A stretch of 64,000 bases of DNA from Ramlibacter sp. PS4R-6 (GTDB taxonomy: Bacteria > Pseudomonadota > Gammaproteobacteria > Burkholderiales > Burkholderiaceae_C). Where the stretch lies: NCBI RefSeq assembly GCF_037572775.1, contig NZ_JBBHKA010000001.1, positions 1,922,001-1,986,000 on the forward strand, read 5' to 3'. Under the pieces are notes generated by a model. It saw nothing but the letters and a program-made list of their open reading frames with translations. It did not search any database and had not been told where the DNA came from. The position numbers and the translations under genes are program-made. This document shows, piece by piece, positions 32,320 to 40,975 of this stretch; the stretch's first letter is position 1, and the number at the start of each line of letters is the position of its first letter.

Positions 32320-34052
32320 AGGGCCGCGCGGCTCCCGTCGGCATTGCCGTGGCTGGTGTGTTGCTGGCGCTGCTGCCGTTCCTGAAGCTGCCGGCGTTCT
32401 ACGAATCGTTCCTGTACCTGGCGCTGTTCTGGATCGCGCTGGCGACCTCGTGGAACCTGCTCTCGGGCTATGCCGGCTATTTCTCGTTCGGCCACGGCGC
32501 GTTCTTCGGCGCGGGCGTCTACACGTCGGCGACGCTGGCGGTGAAGTTCAACTGGCCGTTCCTCTTGACGCTGCCCGTCGCTGCGCTCGTCGCGGCGGCA
32601 ATCGGTGTCGGCGTGGGCGCGGTGGCGTTCCGCGTGAAGGGCGTGCGCGGCGAACTGTTCGCGCTGCTCACGCTGGCCGTCACTTTCGTGGTGGCCACCA
32701 TCATCGGCAACACGGCCATCGACGGCGGGCCGGGCGTGTACCTCAACGCCGTGCCGGTGCCGAAGCTCGGGCCGTCGGCGACGTCCAGCCTGTTCCTGAT
32801 GATGCTGGTGGCCGCCACCGTGACGCTGTTCGTCTCGTGGTGGGTGCGGCATTCGCGCTTCGGCGCCGGGCTGTTCGCCATCCACGACGACGAGGAAGCG
32901 GCGGAAGTGATGGGCGTGCCGACCTACCGCTGGAAGCTCTATGCGCTGGGCATCTCGTGCGCGCTGGCGGGCTGGGTCGGCGGCATCCATGCGCTGTTCA
33001 TCTCGTACGTGACGACGGCGGAGACGTTCAACCTCACGGTGCCGCTGACGGTGGTGCTCATGAGCATCCTGGGCGGGACGCGGCATTGGGCAGGGCCCGC
33101 GGTGGGCGCCGTGGCGATCACGTGCTTGCTGTATGCGTTCACCGGTGGGCAGTACGCCGTGCTGGGGAAGGGTGTGATCGGGTTGATCCTCGTCGTCGGC
33201 ATCCTGTTCATGCCCCAAGGGATCATGGGCCGCATCCGGCGTGTCGCCCCGGCGCAGGCCGGGGCCCAGCGTCTTGCGGCGGAAAGCCACGGGACCCCGG
33301 CCTTCGCCGGGGTGGCCAAGGGCGAGCCGCTGCTGCAGGTGAAGGGGCTGTCGAAATCCTTCCGCGGACTAAAGGCCTTGGCCAACGTCAGCCTCGACGT
33401 CAAGCAAGGCGAGATCCTCGGCCTGCTGGGCCCCAACGGCTCCGGCAAGTCGACCTTCATCAACGTCGTCAGCGGCCACTACCCCTCCAACGGCGGTGAG
33501 GTCGTCCTGGCCGGCCGCGACATCTCGGGCCTGCCCGCGCACGCCATCGCGCATGCCGGCATCGCGCGCACCTACCAGATCCCGCGCCCCTTCGCGCAGA
33601 TGACCGTGATCGACAACGTCGCCATCCCCGCGATGTACGCCGGCACGAACCTGCGCACGCTCGCGGCCGCGCGCGCCGCGGCGATGCGCTACCTCGAGTT
33701 CACGCACCTGGACGGCAAGGCCGACGCGCTGCCGGGCGACCTGAACCTTCACCAGCGCAAGTTCCTCGAGCTGGCCCGCGCGCTGGCGTCGAAGCCGCAG
33801 CTCGTGCTGCTCGACGAAGTGCTGTGCGGCCTGACGCCCACCGAGATCCAGTCCGCCGTGGCGCTGATCCGCCGCATCCGCGACCAGGGCACCACCATCG
33901 TCTTCGTCGAGCACGTGATGGACGCGGTGATGGCGCTCACCGACCGCATCGTCGTGTTCGACCAGGGCGCGATGCTGGCCGAAGGCGCGCCGCGCGACGT
34001 GATGCGAAGCGAAGCGGTGATGAGCGCCTACCTGGGGGTGGCCCATGCTTGA
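32316..34052 (+). CDS. Fused ABC permease (LivM-like) and ATPase (LivG-like)
   Basis: A 578-residue fusion. Residues 1-308 form the LivM-like permease with about 9 membrane segments (LLSGYAGYFSFGHGAFFGAG). Residues 335-578 form the ATPase with Walker A GPNGSGKS and Walker B LVLLDEVLCGL; the signature is LNLHQRKFLELA rather than LSGGQ, and Walker B has Val where Pro is usual. The linker (about residues 310-334, RRVAPAQAGAQRL onward) is encoded by two REP-like hairpins at 33243-33312. Insertion of those repeats probably joined two genes that are separate in most relatives, including the paralogous operon at 14592-16354. Confidence 0.92.
   Translation: MKGRAAPVGIAVAGVLLALLPFLKLPAFYESFLYLALFWIALATSWNLLSGYAGYFSFGHGAFFGAGVYTSATLAVKFNWPFLLTLPVAALVAAAIGVGVGAVAFRVKGVRGELFALLTLAVTFVVATIIGNTAIDGGPGVYLNAVPVPKLGPSATSSLFLMMLVAATVTLFVSWWVRHSRFGAGLFAIHDDEEAAEVMGVPTYRWKLYALGISCALAGWVGGIHALFISYVTTAETFNLTVPLTVVLMSILGGTRHWAGPAVGAVAITCLLYAFTGGQYAVLGKGVIGLILVVGILFMPQGIMGRIRRVAPAQAGAQRLAAESHGTPAFAGVAKGEPLLQVKGLSKSFRGLKALANVSLDVKQGEILGLLGPNGSGKSTFINVVSGHYPSNGGEVVLAGRDISGLPAHAIAHAGIARTYQIPRPFAQMTVIDNVAIPAMYAGTNLRTLAAARAAAMRYLEFTHLDGKADALPGDLNLHQRKFLELARALASKPQLVLLDEVLCGLTPTEIQSAVALIRRIRDQGTTIVFVEHVMDAVMALTDRIVVFDQGAMLAEGAPRDVMRSEAVMSAYLGVAHA
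33243..33275 (+). repeat. REP-like hairpin element, unit 1 (inside coding sequence)
   Basis: A 33-base element with stem CCCCGGC-GCAG-GCCGGGG. It is 30/33 identical to the intergenic element at 47501-47533, and the outer stem pair changes from C-G to T-A between the copies, so the stem is conserved by covariation. It is read in frame as part of the permease-ATPase linker. Confidence 0.8.
33295..33312 (-). repeat. REP-like hairpin element, unit 2 (inverted)
   Basis: Stem CCCCGGC-CTTC-GCCGGGG, 19 bases after unit 1. Together the two form a BIME-like pair of hairpins that supplies the linker codons of the fused transporter subunit. Confidence 0.65.
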
Positions 34053-34749
34053 CCTGCACGAGGTCACCGTCGCCTACGGCCAGGCCCGCGCCCTGTGGGA
34101 CGTGTCGATGAACGTGCGGCAAGGCGAGCTGCTGTGCGTCGTGGGGCCCAACGGCGCCGGCAAGACGACGCTCGTCAACACACTGGCCGGCATCCTGCGG
34201 CCGCTCTCGGGCCGCATCACGATGGACGGCCGCGACATCACGCGCCTGCCGCCGCACAAGTTGTGCGAAGCCGGCATCGCGCTGGTGCCCGAAGGCCGGC
34301 GCCTCTTCACCGGCATGACGGTGGCGGAGAACCTCGACGTCGGCAGCCTGCTGCCCGAAGCGAAGGCCCGGCGCAAGCAGACGTTCGGCGAAGTGCTGCA
34401 ACTCTTCCCCGCGTTGGAGGCCAAGCTGGAGGCGCCTGCCGGTGAACTCTCCGGCGGCCAGCAGCAGATGGTCGCGATCGGCCGCGCGCTGATGGCGCGC
34501 CCGCGCCTGCTGCTGCTGGACGAGCCGTCGCTGGGCCTGTCGCCGCTGATCGTGCGCGACATGTTCGAGGCCATCCGCAAGATCAGCGCCGGCGGCATCA
34601 CGATCATCCTGGTCGAGCAGAACGTGGCCACCGCGATGCGCATCTCGCACCGCGCCTGCGTGCTCGAACTCGGCCGCATCGTGGCCGAAGGCGAGCCCGA
34701 CGAATTGATGAAACGCCCGGAAATCCGCCAAGCCTATCTAGGAGTCTGA
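34045..34749 (+). CDS. Branched-chain-type ABC transporter ATPase (LivF-like)
   Basis: A 234-residue ATPase with Walker A GPNGAGKT, canonical signature LSGGQQQM, Walker B LLLLDEPSLGL and H-loop LVEQNVA. It overlaps the fused permease-ATPase by 8 bases and completes the second importer. The next gene starts 2 bases later. Confidence 0.93.
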   Translation: MLDLHEVTVAYGQARALWDVSMNVRQGELLCVVGPNGAGKTTLVNTLAGILRPLSGRITMDGRDITRLPPHKLCEAGIALVPEGRRLFTGMTVAENLDVGSLLPEAKARRKQTFGEVLQLFPALEAKLEAPAGELSGGQQQMVAIGRALMARPRLLLLDEPSLGLSPLIVRDMFEAIRKISAGGITIILVEQNVATAMRISHRACVLELGRIVAEGEPDELMKRPEIRQAYLGV

Positions 34750-34751
34750 AG

Positions 34752-35777
34752 ATGCTGTTCCCCACCACCATCGTCGGCAGCTTCCCGCAGCCCGAGTGGC
34801 TGATCGACCGCGCCAAGCTCGCGGGCCGTTTCCCGCCGCGCGTGCGGGCGAAGGAGCTGTGGCGCGTGCCCGAGAACTTCCTCGCGCAGGCGCAGGACGA
34901 CGCGACGCTGCTCGCGATCAAGCTGCAGGAGGAGGCGGGCCTGGACATCGTCTCCGATGGCGAGATCCGGCGCGAGAGCTATTCCAACCGCTTCGCCACC
35001 GCGCTGGAAGGCGTGGACCTGGACAACCCCGGCACCGCGCTGGACCGCTCGGGCCACCCCAACCCCGTGCCGCGCATCACCGGCAAGATCCGGCGCAAGC
35101 ACGCCGTGGAGGTGGAGGACCTGAAGTTCCTCAAGAAGCACACGACGCGCAAGACGAAGATCACGGTGCCGGGCCCGTTCACCATGCTGCAGCAGGCGCA
35201 GAACGATTTCTACAAGAGCGAGGAAGAGGCGGCGGGCGACTACGCCGATGCGGTCAACGCCGAGATCAAGGACCTCTTCGCCGCGGGCGCCGACGTCGTG
35301 CAGATCGACGAGCCCTACATGCAGGCGCGGCCCGAGAAGGCGCGGCAGTACGGGCTGGCCGCGCTGAACCGCGCGCTCGAAGGCGTGCAGGGAACGACCT
35401 GCGTGCACATCTGCTTCGGCTACGCGGCCATCATCCACACGCGACCCAGCGGCTACTCCTTCCTGCCGGAGATGTCCGGCTGCAAGTGCAAGCAGGTCTC
35501 GATCGAAACCGCGCAGTCCAACCTCGACACCAGCGTGCTGGCGCAACTGGGCAACAAGCAGGTGCTGGTCGGCTGCATCGACCTGTCGGACATGAACGTG
35601 GAAACGCCGGAAGTCATTGCCGGCCGCATCCGCAAGGCGCTGAAGCACATCAAGCCCGAGCAGGTCATCCTGGCCCCCGATTGCGGCATGAAGTACCTGC
35701 CGCGCGAGGTGGCACAGGGCAAGCTACAGTCCATGGTTGAGGCCGCCGGGCAACTGCGGCGCGAACATGGAGGCTGA
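34752..35777 (+). CDS. MetE C-terminal-like (cobalamin-independent methionine synthase family) protein
   Basis: A 341-residue protein equal to the catalytic half of MetE, beginning LFPTTIVGSFPQPEWL. The zinc-ligand pattern is retained: His-x-Cys in VHICFG, and Cys in APDCGMKYL near the C terminus. It lacks the N-terminal half of true MetE, so it is unlikely to be the main methionine synthase. Its place in a catabolic/transport operon suggests another methyl- or alkyl-transfer role, for example demethylation of a methylated substrate (inference). Confidence 0.82.
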   Translation: MLFPTTIVGSFPQPEWLIDRAKLAGRFPPRVRAKELWRVPENFLAQAQDDATLLAIKLQEEAGLDIVSDGEIRRESYSNRFATALEGVDLDNPGTALDRSGHPNPVPRITGKIRRKHAVEVEDLKFLKKHTTRKTKITVPGPFTMLQQAQNDFYKSEEEAAGDYADAVNAEIKDLFAAGADVVQIDEPYMQARPEKARQYGLAALNRALEGVQGTTCVHICFGYAAIIHTRPSGYSFLPEMSGCKCKQVSIETAQSNLDTSVLAQLGNKQVLVGCIDLSDMNVETPEVIAGRIRKALKHIKPEQVILAPDCGMKYLPREVAQGKLQSMVEAAGQLRREHGG

Positions 35778-36737
35778 ATGAACCGTCGTGACGTCCTGTT
35801 TGCCGCGGCAGCCGCGCTGCCCGTGCTGGCCACCGCGCAGTCCTTTCCCTCCAAGCCGATCCGCATCGTCGTGCCCTTCGGTGCGGGCGGCATCGCGGAC
35901 CTGACGGCGCGCGCCGTCGCCAAGTCGCTCTCCGACAGCCTCAAGCAAGGCGTCGTCATAGAAAACAAGCCCGGCGCCGGCGGCGTGGTTGCGGGTGAGA
36001 CCGTGGCGAAGGCGGAGCCCGACGGCCACACGCTTTTCCTCATGAGCAACGGCACGGCGGTGAGCGCGGGCCTCTTCAAGTCGCTGCCTTTCGACGCGCA
36101 GAAGGATTTCGCGCCCATCGCCATCCTGGGCTTCTTCGACATCGCCGTGCTCACCGCGGCCAACGGCAAGTTCCAGTCGATGCAGGAGATGCTGGCTTTC
36201 GCCAAGGCGAACCCCGGCAAATTGAACGTCGCGACCATCAACGTCGGCAGCACGCAGCACCTCGCAGCCGAACTGCTCAAGACCAGCGCGGGCGTCGACT
36301 TCCAGGTGGTGCCCTTCAACGGGTCGCCGGCCGTGCTCACCGCGCTGCGCGGCGGCCAGGTCGATGCGTGCGTGGAGATCCTCGGCCCGATGATGGGACA
36401 GATCGCTTCGAAAGCGGTGCGCCCGATCGCGGTGATGGGCGGCAAGCGCGCAGCGGGCCTGCCCGACGTGCCGACGGTGGCCGAAAGCGGCGTGCGCGGC
36501 TTCGATGCGTCGTCGTGGAACGCGCTGGCCGCGCCGGCGAAGACGCCGGCCGCCGTGATCCAGCAGCTCAATCGCGAAGTCAACAAGGCGCTGCAGACGC
36601 CCGAGCTGCGCCGGCAGCTGGCCGAGCTGAACGTGTCGCCGGCCGGCGGCACGCCGGAACAGCTGCGCGACCTGCTCGCGTCGGAAACGAAGCGCTGGTC
36701 GGACGTCATCACCCGAGCGAACGTGCCGCGCCAGTAG
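35778..36737 (+). CDS. Bug/TctC-family periplasmic solute-binding protein
   Basis: A 319-residue exported protein with a short signal peptide (VLFAAAAALPVLATAQS) and the Bug motif FPSKPIRIVVPFGAGGIAD. VPFNGSPA and LRGGQVDACVE belong to the second lobe. It starts at the base after the previous stop (TGA directly followed by ATG), so it is part of the same operon. A second binding protein in an operon that already has one is notable. Confidence 0.9.
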   Translation: MNRRDVLFAAAAALPVLATAQSFPSKPIRIVVPFGAGGIADLTARAVAKSLSDSLKQGVVIENKPGAGGVVAGETVAKAEPDGHTLFLMSNGTAVSAGLFKSLPFDAQKDFAPIAILGFFDIAVLTAANGKFQSMQEMLAFAKANPGKLNVATINVGSTQHLAAELLKTSAGVDFQVVPFNGSPAVLTALRGGQVDACVEILGPMMGQIASKAVRPIAVMGGKRAAGLPDVPTVAESGVRGFDASSWNALAAPAKTPAAVIQQLNREVNKALQTPELRRQLAELNVSPAGGTPEQLRDLLASETKRWSDVITRANVPRQ

Positions 36738-36763
36738 CGCGCGCGCCAACGACTCCGCGCACC

Positions 36764-37891
36764 ATGAAGCGCCTGCTGCGGGTCCTTCTCGTCCTGCTGG
36801 CGGTCGCGGCTGTGCTCGCGGCCGCGGGGTGGGCCACGTTCCAGCTGCCCACCTTCGGCGGCAAGCCCGATAGCGCGCTGCGCGAGCGCATGCGCGCGTC
36901 GAAGCAGTTCCACGGCGACCGCTTCCAGAACACGCCGCCCTACGTGAGCAACCTGTCGTTGGCCGACACGATCAAGGCCTATGCCGGCAAGGAGGTGCGC
37001 GAGCCGCCCTTCGAAGTGCCGGTCGAGCCCGTCGCGGGCAGCGACCTGAAGCGCCCGGTGCCGCCGGGGCTGCGCGCGCGCTGGTTGGGGCATGCGAGCG
37101 TCCTGCTCGAGATCGACGGCGTGCGCGTGATGACCGACCCCGTGCTCTCGCGCCGCGTCTCGCCGTTCCAGTTCATCGGGCCCGCGCGCCTGCATGCCAC
37201 GCCGCTGGCGATCGGCGCCTTGCAGAACGTCGACGCGGTGGTGATCTCGCACGACCACTTCGACCACCTCGACATGGACACCGTGCAGGCGCTGGCGCGC
37301 GGCGGCACGCGCTTCTTCGTCGGGCTGGGCATAGGCGCGCACCTGCTGCGCTGGGGCGTGCCCGCGGCGCAGGTGCAGGACATGGACTGGTGGGACAGCG
37401 CCACCATCGGCGGCGTCACGATCCACTGCCTGCCCGCGCGTCATTACTCGGGCCGCAAGAGCATGGACAACTCGACGCTGTGGTCGTCGTGGATGATCAA
37501 GGGGCCGCGCAACTCGGTGTATTTCAGCGGCGACACGGGTTACGCGGGGCACTTCAAGGAAATCCGCGAGAAGCTGGGCGCGCCGGACCTGTCGATGCTG
37601 AAGATCGGCGCCTACGACGAGACGTGGAAGGACATCCACATGACGCCGGAGTCCGCCGTGCGTGCGCACATGGAACTCGGCGCGAAGACCTTGCTGCCGG
37701 TGCACTGGGCCACGTTCAACCTCGCGTACCACGCGTGGGACGAGCCCATCGTGCGCACGCTGGCCGCGGCGAAGGCGGCGGGCGCGCAGGTCGTGACGCC
37801 GAAACCCGGGCAGCTCTTCGATACCGCCGCGCGCTTCACGAACCAGGCGTGGTACCTGCTACCCTCGGCCGCTCCAGAACCAAGGAAATGA
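36764..37891 (+). CDS. Metallo-beta-lactamase-fold hydrolase (NAPE-PLD/UlaG-like)
   Basis: A 375-residue protein with an N-terminal hydrophobic anchor or signal (residues 5-28). The dinuclear zinc motif is SHDHFDHLD; further ligands are in [15 protein letters not shown] and PVHWATF. Architecture matches the N-acylphosphatidylethanolamine phospholipase D/UlaG branch, which hydrolyses phosphodiesters or lactones. It is followed by an FKBP gene after 1 base. Substrate unknown; the membrane anchor favours a periplasmic or membrane-lipid substrate. Confidence 0.87.
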   Translation: MKRLLRVLLVLLAVAAVLAAAGWATFQLPTFGGKPDSALRERMRASKQFHGDRFQNTPPYVSNLSLADTIKAYAGKEVREPPFEVPVEPVAGSDLKRPVPPGLRARWLGHASVLLEIDGVRVMTDPVLSRRVSPFQFIGPARLHATPLAIGALQNVDAVVISHDHFDHLDMDTVQALARGGTRFFVGLGIGAHLLRWGVPAAQVQDMDWWDSATIGGVTIHCLPARHYSGRKSMDNSTLWSSWMIKGPRNSVYFSGDTGYAGHFKEIREKLGAPDLSMLKIGAYDETWKDIHMTPESAVRAHMELGAKTLLPVHWATFNLAYHAWDEPIVRTLAAAKAAGAQVVTPKPGQLFDTAARFTNQAWYLLPSAAPEPRK

Positions 37892-37892
37892 G

Positions 37893-38243
37893 ATGACGAC
37901 GACCCCCTCCGGCCTGCAATACGACGACCAGCAACTGGGCAGCGGCCCCGAAGCCACCGCCGGCAAGAACGTGCGCGTGCACTACACCGGCTGGCTCTAC
38001 GAGAACGGCGTGCAGGGCGCCAAGTTCGATTCCAGCCGCGACCGCAACGACCCCTTCGAGTTCGCGCTGGGCGCGGGCATGGTCATCCGCGGCTGGGACG
38101 AAGGCGTGGCTGGCATGAAGGTGGGCGGCAAGCGCACGCTGGTCATCCCGCCGCAACTGGGCTACGGCGCGCGCGGCGCCGGCGGCGTGATCCCGCCAAA
38201 TGCGACACTGAAGTTCGACGTCGAACTGCTGGCCGTCGCCTGA
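37893..38243 (+). CDS. FKBP-type peptidyl-prolyl cis-trans isomerase
   Basis: A 116-residue single-domain FKBP without signal peptide. It shows [11 protein letters not shown], the FDSSRDR loop, [19 protein letters not shown] and the C-terminal [22 protein letters not shown]. It catalyses proline isomerisation in protein folding in the cytoplasm. Start ATG 37893 lies 1 base after the upstream stop with AAGGAAATGAG ahead. Confidence 0.95.
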   Translation: MTTTPSGLQYDDQQLGSGPEATAGKNVRVHYTGWLYENGVQGAKFDSSRDRNDPFEFALGAGMVIRGWDEGVAGMKVGGKRTLVIPPQLGYGARGAGGVIPPNATLKFDVELLAVA

Positions 38244-38247
38244 AGCG

Positions 38248-39783
38248 CTACGCGCGGGCGAGCACTTCGCAGGCCCGCACGGCCTCCGTCTTGCCCTTCA
38301 GTTCGAAGTCGAGCTCCGGCCCGTAGGCGAACGCCGGGCCGGCCTGCGCTTTCGACGCGGCGCTGACGAGGATCTGGCCCGGCCGCGCGCGCGACTCCAG
38401 CCGCGCGGCGACGTTCACCGCGTCGCCCAGCACCGTGTACTCCATGCGCTGGTCGGTGCCCACGCATCCCGCGGCGGCGCGGCCGCTGTTGATCCCGATT
38501 CCGATGAGGATGGGATGCTCGCCGCCGCGCCGCGCGTTGAACGCGGCGATGCGCTCCCGCAGCGCCAGCGCGCAGGCGATCGCGCGGTGCGCATGGTCCG
38601 GCTGGTCCGTGGGCGCGCCCCAGACCACCATGACGGCGTCGCCGATGAACTTGTCGATGGTTCCCTCGAACGCGAGGACGCAGTCGACGACCTCCGAGAA
38701 ATACAGGTTCAGCTCGGCAAACAGCTCCGCGGGGTCGCGGAATTCCGCGCGTGCCGTGAAGCCGCGGATGTCGCAGAACAGGCACGTCACCTCGCGCGAC
38801 TCGCCGCCGGCGATCGCATCGAGCGTGCGGCTTTCCATCAGGCGGCGCTTGACCTCGGGCGAAACGAATTTCTCGAACACCGTCCCGAGCTTGTGCGAGT
38901 GCGCCTGTTCCTGCTCGAGGCGGTTCTGCGCGCGCAGCAGCGGGTTGCGCCGGACCGTGTCGCGGTAGGTCTCGACGGAGATCGCGCCGTCATCCAGCAG
39001 GCGCCACGCCTGCTCATGGACGGTGATGTGCCACGCCGGATCCGGCGGCAGTGCCTGGCCTTCCTCGAAGGCTTCCAGCACCTGCGCGCGCGTGCGGTCG
39101 TTCACGAGCAGCACCTCGGTCGCCGCGAGCCGGTCCTTGATGCCCTGTCCGCCGCATTCGGGGCATCCCGGCGACGTGAGGAGCTGCCGCGGCATCCTGC
39201 CCGTTGGCAGCAGGTGCTCCAGTTCCGCCTCGCCGAGGCGCGCGGGCCGCGCGCAGGACTTGCACAGGAGCCGCACCAGGAACTGCGACCACACGCAGCG
39301 CGTTCGCGCGACGAAGTCCTCGGGCGGAAGGCCCATCTCCATGAGCGGATAGGCGATGTCCGCCCCCAGCAAGGGCGAGTCGATGGTCACGACCATCCAG
39401 CGCCCCGGCCTGGAGCGCCACAGGGCCGGTGCGACGTTGCGGTCGAGCACCGTCGGCACGAACGCCACTTCGCCGTCGTCGATGGCCTCGAACGCCGCGT
39501 CCCAGGCGCCGGCTTCCGTGCCGACGATGACTTCCCGCCATCCTTGCGGCAGCGGACGGAAGACCTCGATGTCGTGGGGCGTTGCGGCCAGCGCGACGAC
39601 GCGTCCCGACCCGCGCGCGAGCATGCCCGCGAGACTGGCGCCCATCGTGGCCTTGCCGCTTTGCGCCTGGCCGGTCGTTATCACCAGGCCCGGCGTTTCG
39701 CGGGCGAGCGCATGCGCAAGCTCGCGCAAGGCGCTGTCGCTGGGTACCGCGCCGAGCAAACCATCGAGTGGGATCACCGGCAT
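38248..39783 (-). CDS. GspE/PilB-like domain fused to class III adenylate/guanylate cyclase
   Basis: A 511-residue cytoplasmic protein. Residues 1-230 resemble the C-terminal ATPase domain of type II secretion/type IV pilus ATPases: a Walker-A-like GQAQSGKA (38-45), the tetracysteine zinc site Cys174/Cys177/Cys207/Cys210, and ATEVLLVND as in GspE. Residues 332-460 form a class III cyclase: metal Asp338 (FCDIRGFT) and Asp382 (IGDAVMVVWG), Lys378 and Asp454 for base recognition, Asn457 and Arg461 for catalysis. The ATPase part is shortened and its Walker A imperfect, so it may be a sensor or docking module rather than a motor. It converges on the FKBP gene with 4 bases between. Confidence 0.85.
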   Translation of the reverse strand: MPVIPLDGLLGAVPSDSALRELAHALARETPGLVITTGQAQSGKATMGASLAGMLARGSGRVVALAATPHDIEVFRPLPQGWREVIVGTEAGAWDAAFEAIDDGEVAFVPTVLDRNVAPALWRSRPGRWMVVTIDSPLLGADIAYPLMEMGLPPEDFVARTRCVWSQFLVRLLCKSCARPARLGEAELEHLLPTGRMPRQLLTSPGCPECGGQGIKDRLAATEVLLVNDRTRAQVLEAFEEGQALPPDPAWHITVHEQAWRLLDDGAISVETYRDTVRRNPLLRAQNRLEQEQAHSHKLGTVFEKFVSPEVKRRLMESRTLDAIAGGESREVTCLFCDIRGFTARAEFRDPAELFAELNLYFSEVVDCVLAFEGTIDKFIGDAVMVVWGAPTDQPDHAHRAIACALALRERIAAFNARRGGEHPILIGIGINSGRAAAGCVGTDQRMEYTVLGDAVNVAARLESRARPGQILVSAASKAQAGPAFAYGPELDFELKGKTEAVRACEVLARA

Positions 39784-39842
39784 GGGGCTGCCCCTTCCCC
39801 TGGTCGAGAAGCGGGCAGTGTGGCAGTCACGCCATGCGCTGT

Positions 39843-40103
39843 CTAGCGGACGGCCGCCGCGACATGCGCGGGCAGCCGCGAAAGCAGCCAGCGGATGCCG
39901 AATGTGATCACGAGGATGTCGTCCACCGCGCCGACGAAGGGAATGAAGTCGGGCACGAGGTCGATCGGCGACAGGACGTAGAGCAGCAGCATCAGCGCGC
40001 CGGCCTTGAAGGCGCGCGGCGTGTCCTTGTGCCGCCAGGCGCGCACCATGGCGCGCGCGTCCGTGCGCAGCAGGGTCCACAGAACGGCCAATCGCTTGAA
40101 CAT
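39843..40103 (-). CDS. DUF1232 (YkvA-like) membrane protein
   Basis: An 86-residue protein with the DUF1232 core LLLYVLSPIDLVPDFIPFVGAVDD and two hydrophobic segments. ATG 40103 has GGAGG 6 bases upstream. Function of this widespread family is not established. It precedes the cyclase fusion in the same direction, 59 bases apart. Confidence 0.85.
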   Translation of the reverse strand: MFKRLAVLWTLLRTDARAMVRAWRHKDTPRAFKAGALMLLLYVLSPIDLVPDFIPFVGAVDDILVITFGIRWLLSRLPAHVAAAVR

Positions 40104-40171
40104 CACGGTCCTCCGGTCGAGAAAACCGACATGGGGTTCGTGCACGCCCGCGCAAGGGGCCGCGAACAATG

Positions 40172-40384
40172 TTACTTGGCGGGGTGCGAGCCCCCGCCAT
40201 GCGGGGTGTTCCCACGGTGCTCCTCGAGCAGTTCCTGCAGGAAGTCGCGGGTGATGGCTTCGGAGGGCAGCGATTGCCGGAAGATCTTCAGCTCCTCGCG
40301 ATCGAGCCCGGCCAACGAGTTCGCCGGGCCGTCCTGGTGATCGCGGAGTACGGGGTCGTCGCCGTGCCGGGTCAACGTTCCCAT
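40172..40384 (-). CDS. Small hypothetical protein
   Basis: A 70-residue charged protein without membrane segment or recognised domain; the central part DREELKIFRQSLPSEA looks helical. ATG 40384 has GAGGG 7 bases upstream. It follows the small membrane protein gene at 40395 by 10 bases, so the two are probably co-transcribed. Confidence 0.55.
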   Translation of the reverse strand: MGTLTRHGDDPVLRDHQDGPANSLAGLDREELKIFRQSLPSEAITRDFLQELLEEHRGNTPHGGGSHPAK

Positions 40385-40394
40385 CCCGCGACCC

Positions 40395-40604
40395 TCATCG
40401 CGTCAGCCGGTACAGCAGGAACGCGGCCGCTGCCCATCCCAGCAAGGGCATCAGGGAGGGTCGCGACGCCGCCCGGGTCACCGGCCGTGCGGTGGCGTCT
40501 GCGGTCGGCACCGTGGACACCTCCAGGTCGTCATCGAAGCCGTCGTCCAGTTCCGGCGGGTGGACATCGCCGCTTTGCTTGATCGGGCCGCTCAGTTTGC
40601 GCAT
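40395..40604 (-). CDS. Small single-pass membrane protein
   Basis: A 69-residue protein: an acidic soluble N-terminal part (residues 1-48) and one C-terminal hydrophobic helix (LMPLLGWAAAAFLLYRL). Such tail-anchored small proteins are common in this order but have no known function. GGAAG lies 7 bases before ATG 40604. Confidence 0.55.
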   Translation of the reverse strand: MRKLSGPIKQSGDVHPPELDDGFDDDLEVSTVPTADATARPVTRAASRPSLMPLLGWAAAAFLLYRLTR

Positions 40605-40775
40605 GTCGTTGCTTCCATCGAGTCCATCGATCCATCGTGACCAAGCGCGGGCGAGCGCTACGGCGGTCTCCTGCGCATGCCGGTGTCAGAGCAAGGAGAC
40701 GCGGCCATGCGTGGACGCGCGCCGGCCTTCGCTACGATTTCAGTAGCGGGACAGCAAGGATGGACGGGGGAAAAG

Positions 40776-40851
40776 TGGTGGGTCCTGTAGGATTCGAACC
40801 TACGACCTACGGATTAAGAGTCCGCTGCTCTACCAACTGAGCTAAGAACCC
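40776..40851 (-). tRNA. tRNA-Lys (anticodon CTT)
   Basis: 76 bases with an encoded CCA end. The D-loop GCTCAGTTGGTAGAGC and T-arm GGTTCGAATCC are canonical. The anticodon stem is GCGGA/TCCGT around loop CTCTTAA, giving CTT, which reads AAG. Confidence 0.96.
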
Positions 40852-40868
40852 ACTTTGAAACCGAATCG

Positions 40869-40944
<76 letters not shown>

Positions 40945-40975
40945 ACGAGGAAGAGCCGGATTTTAGCAGAGGTTT

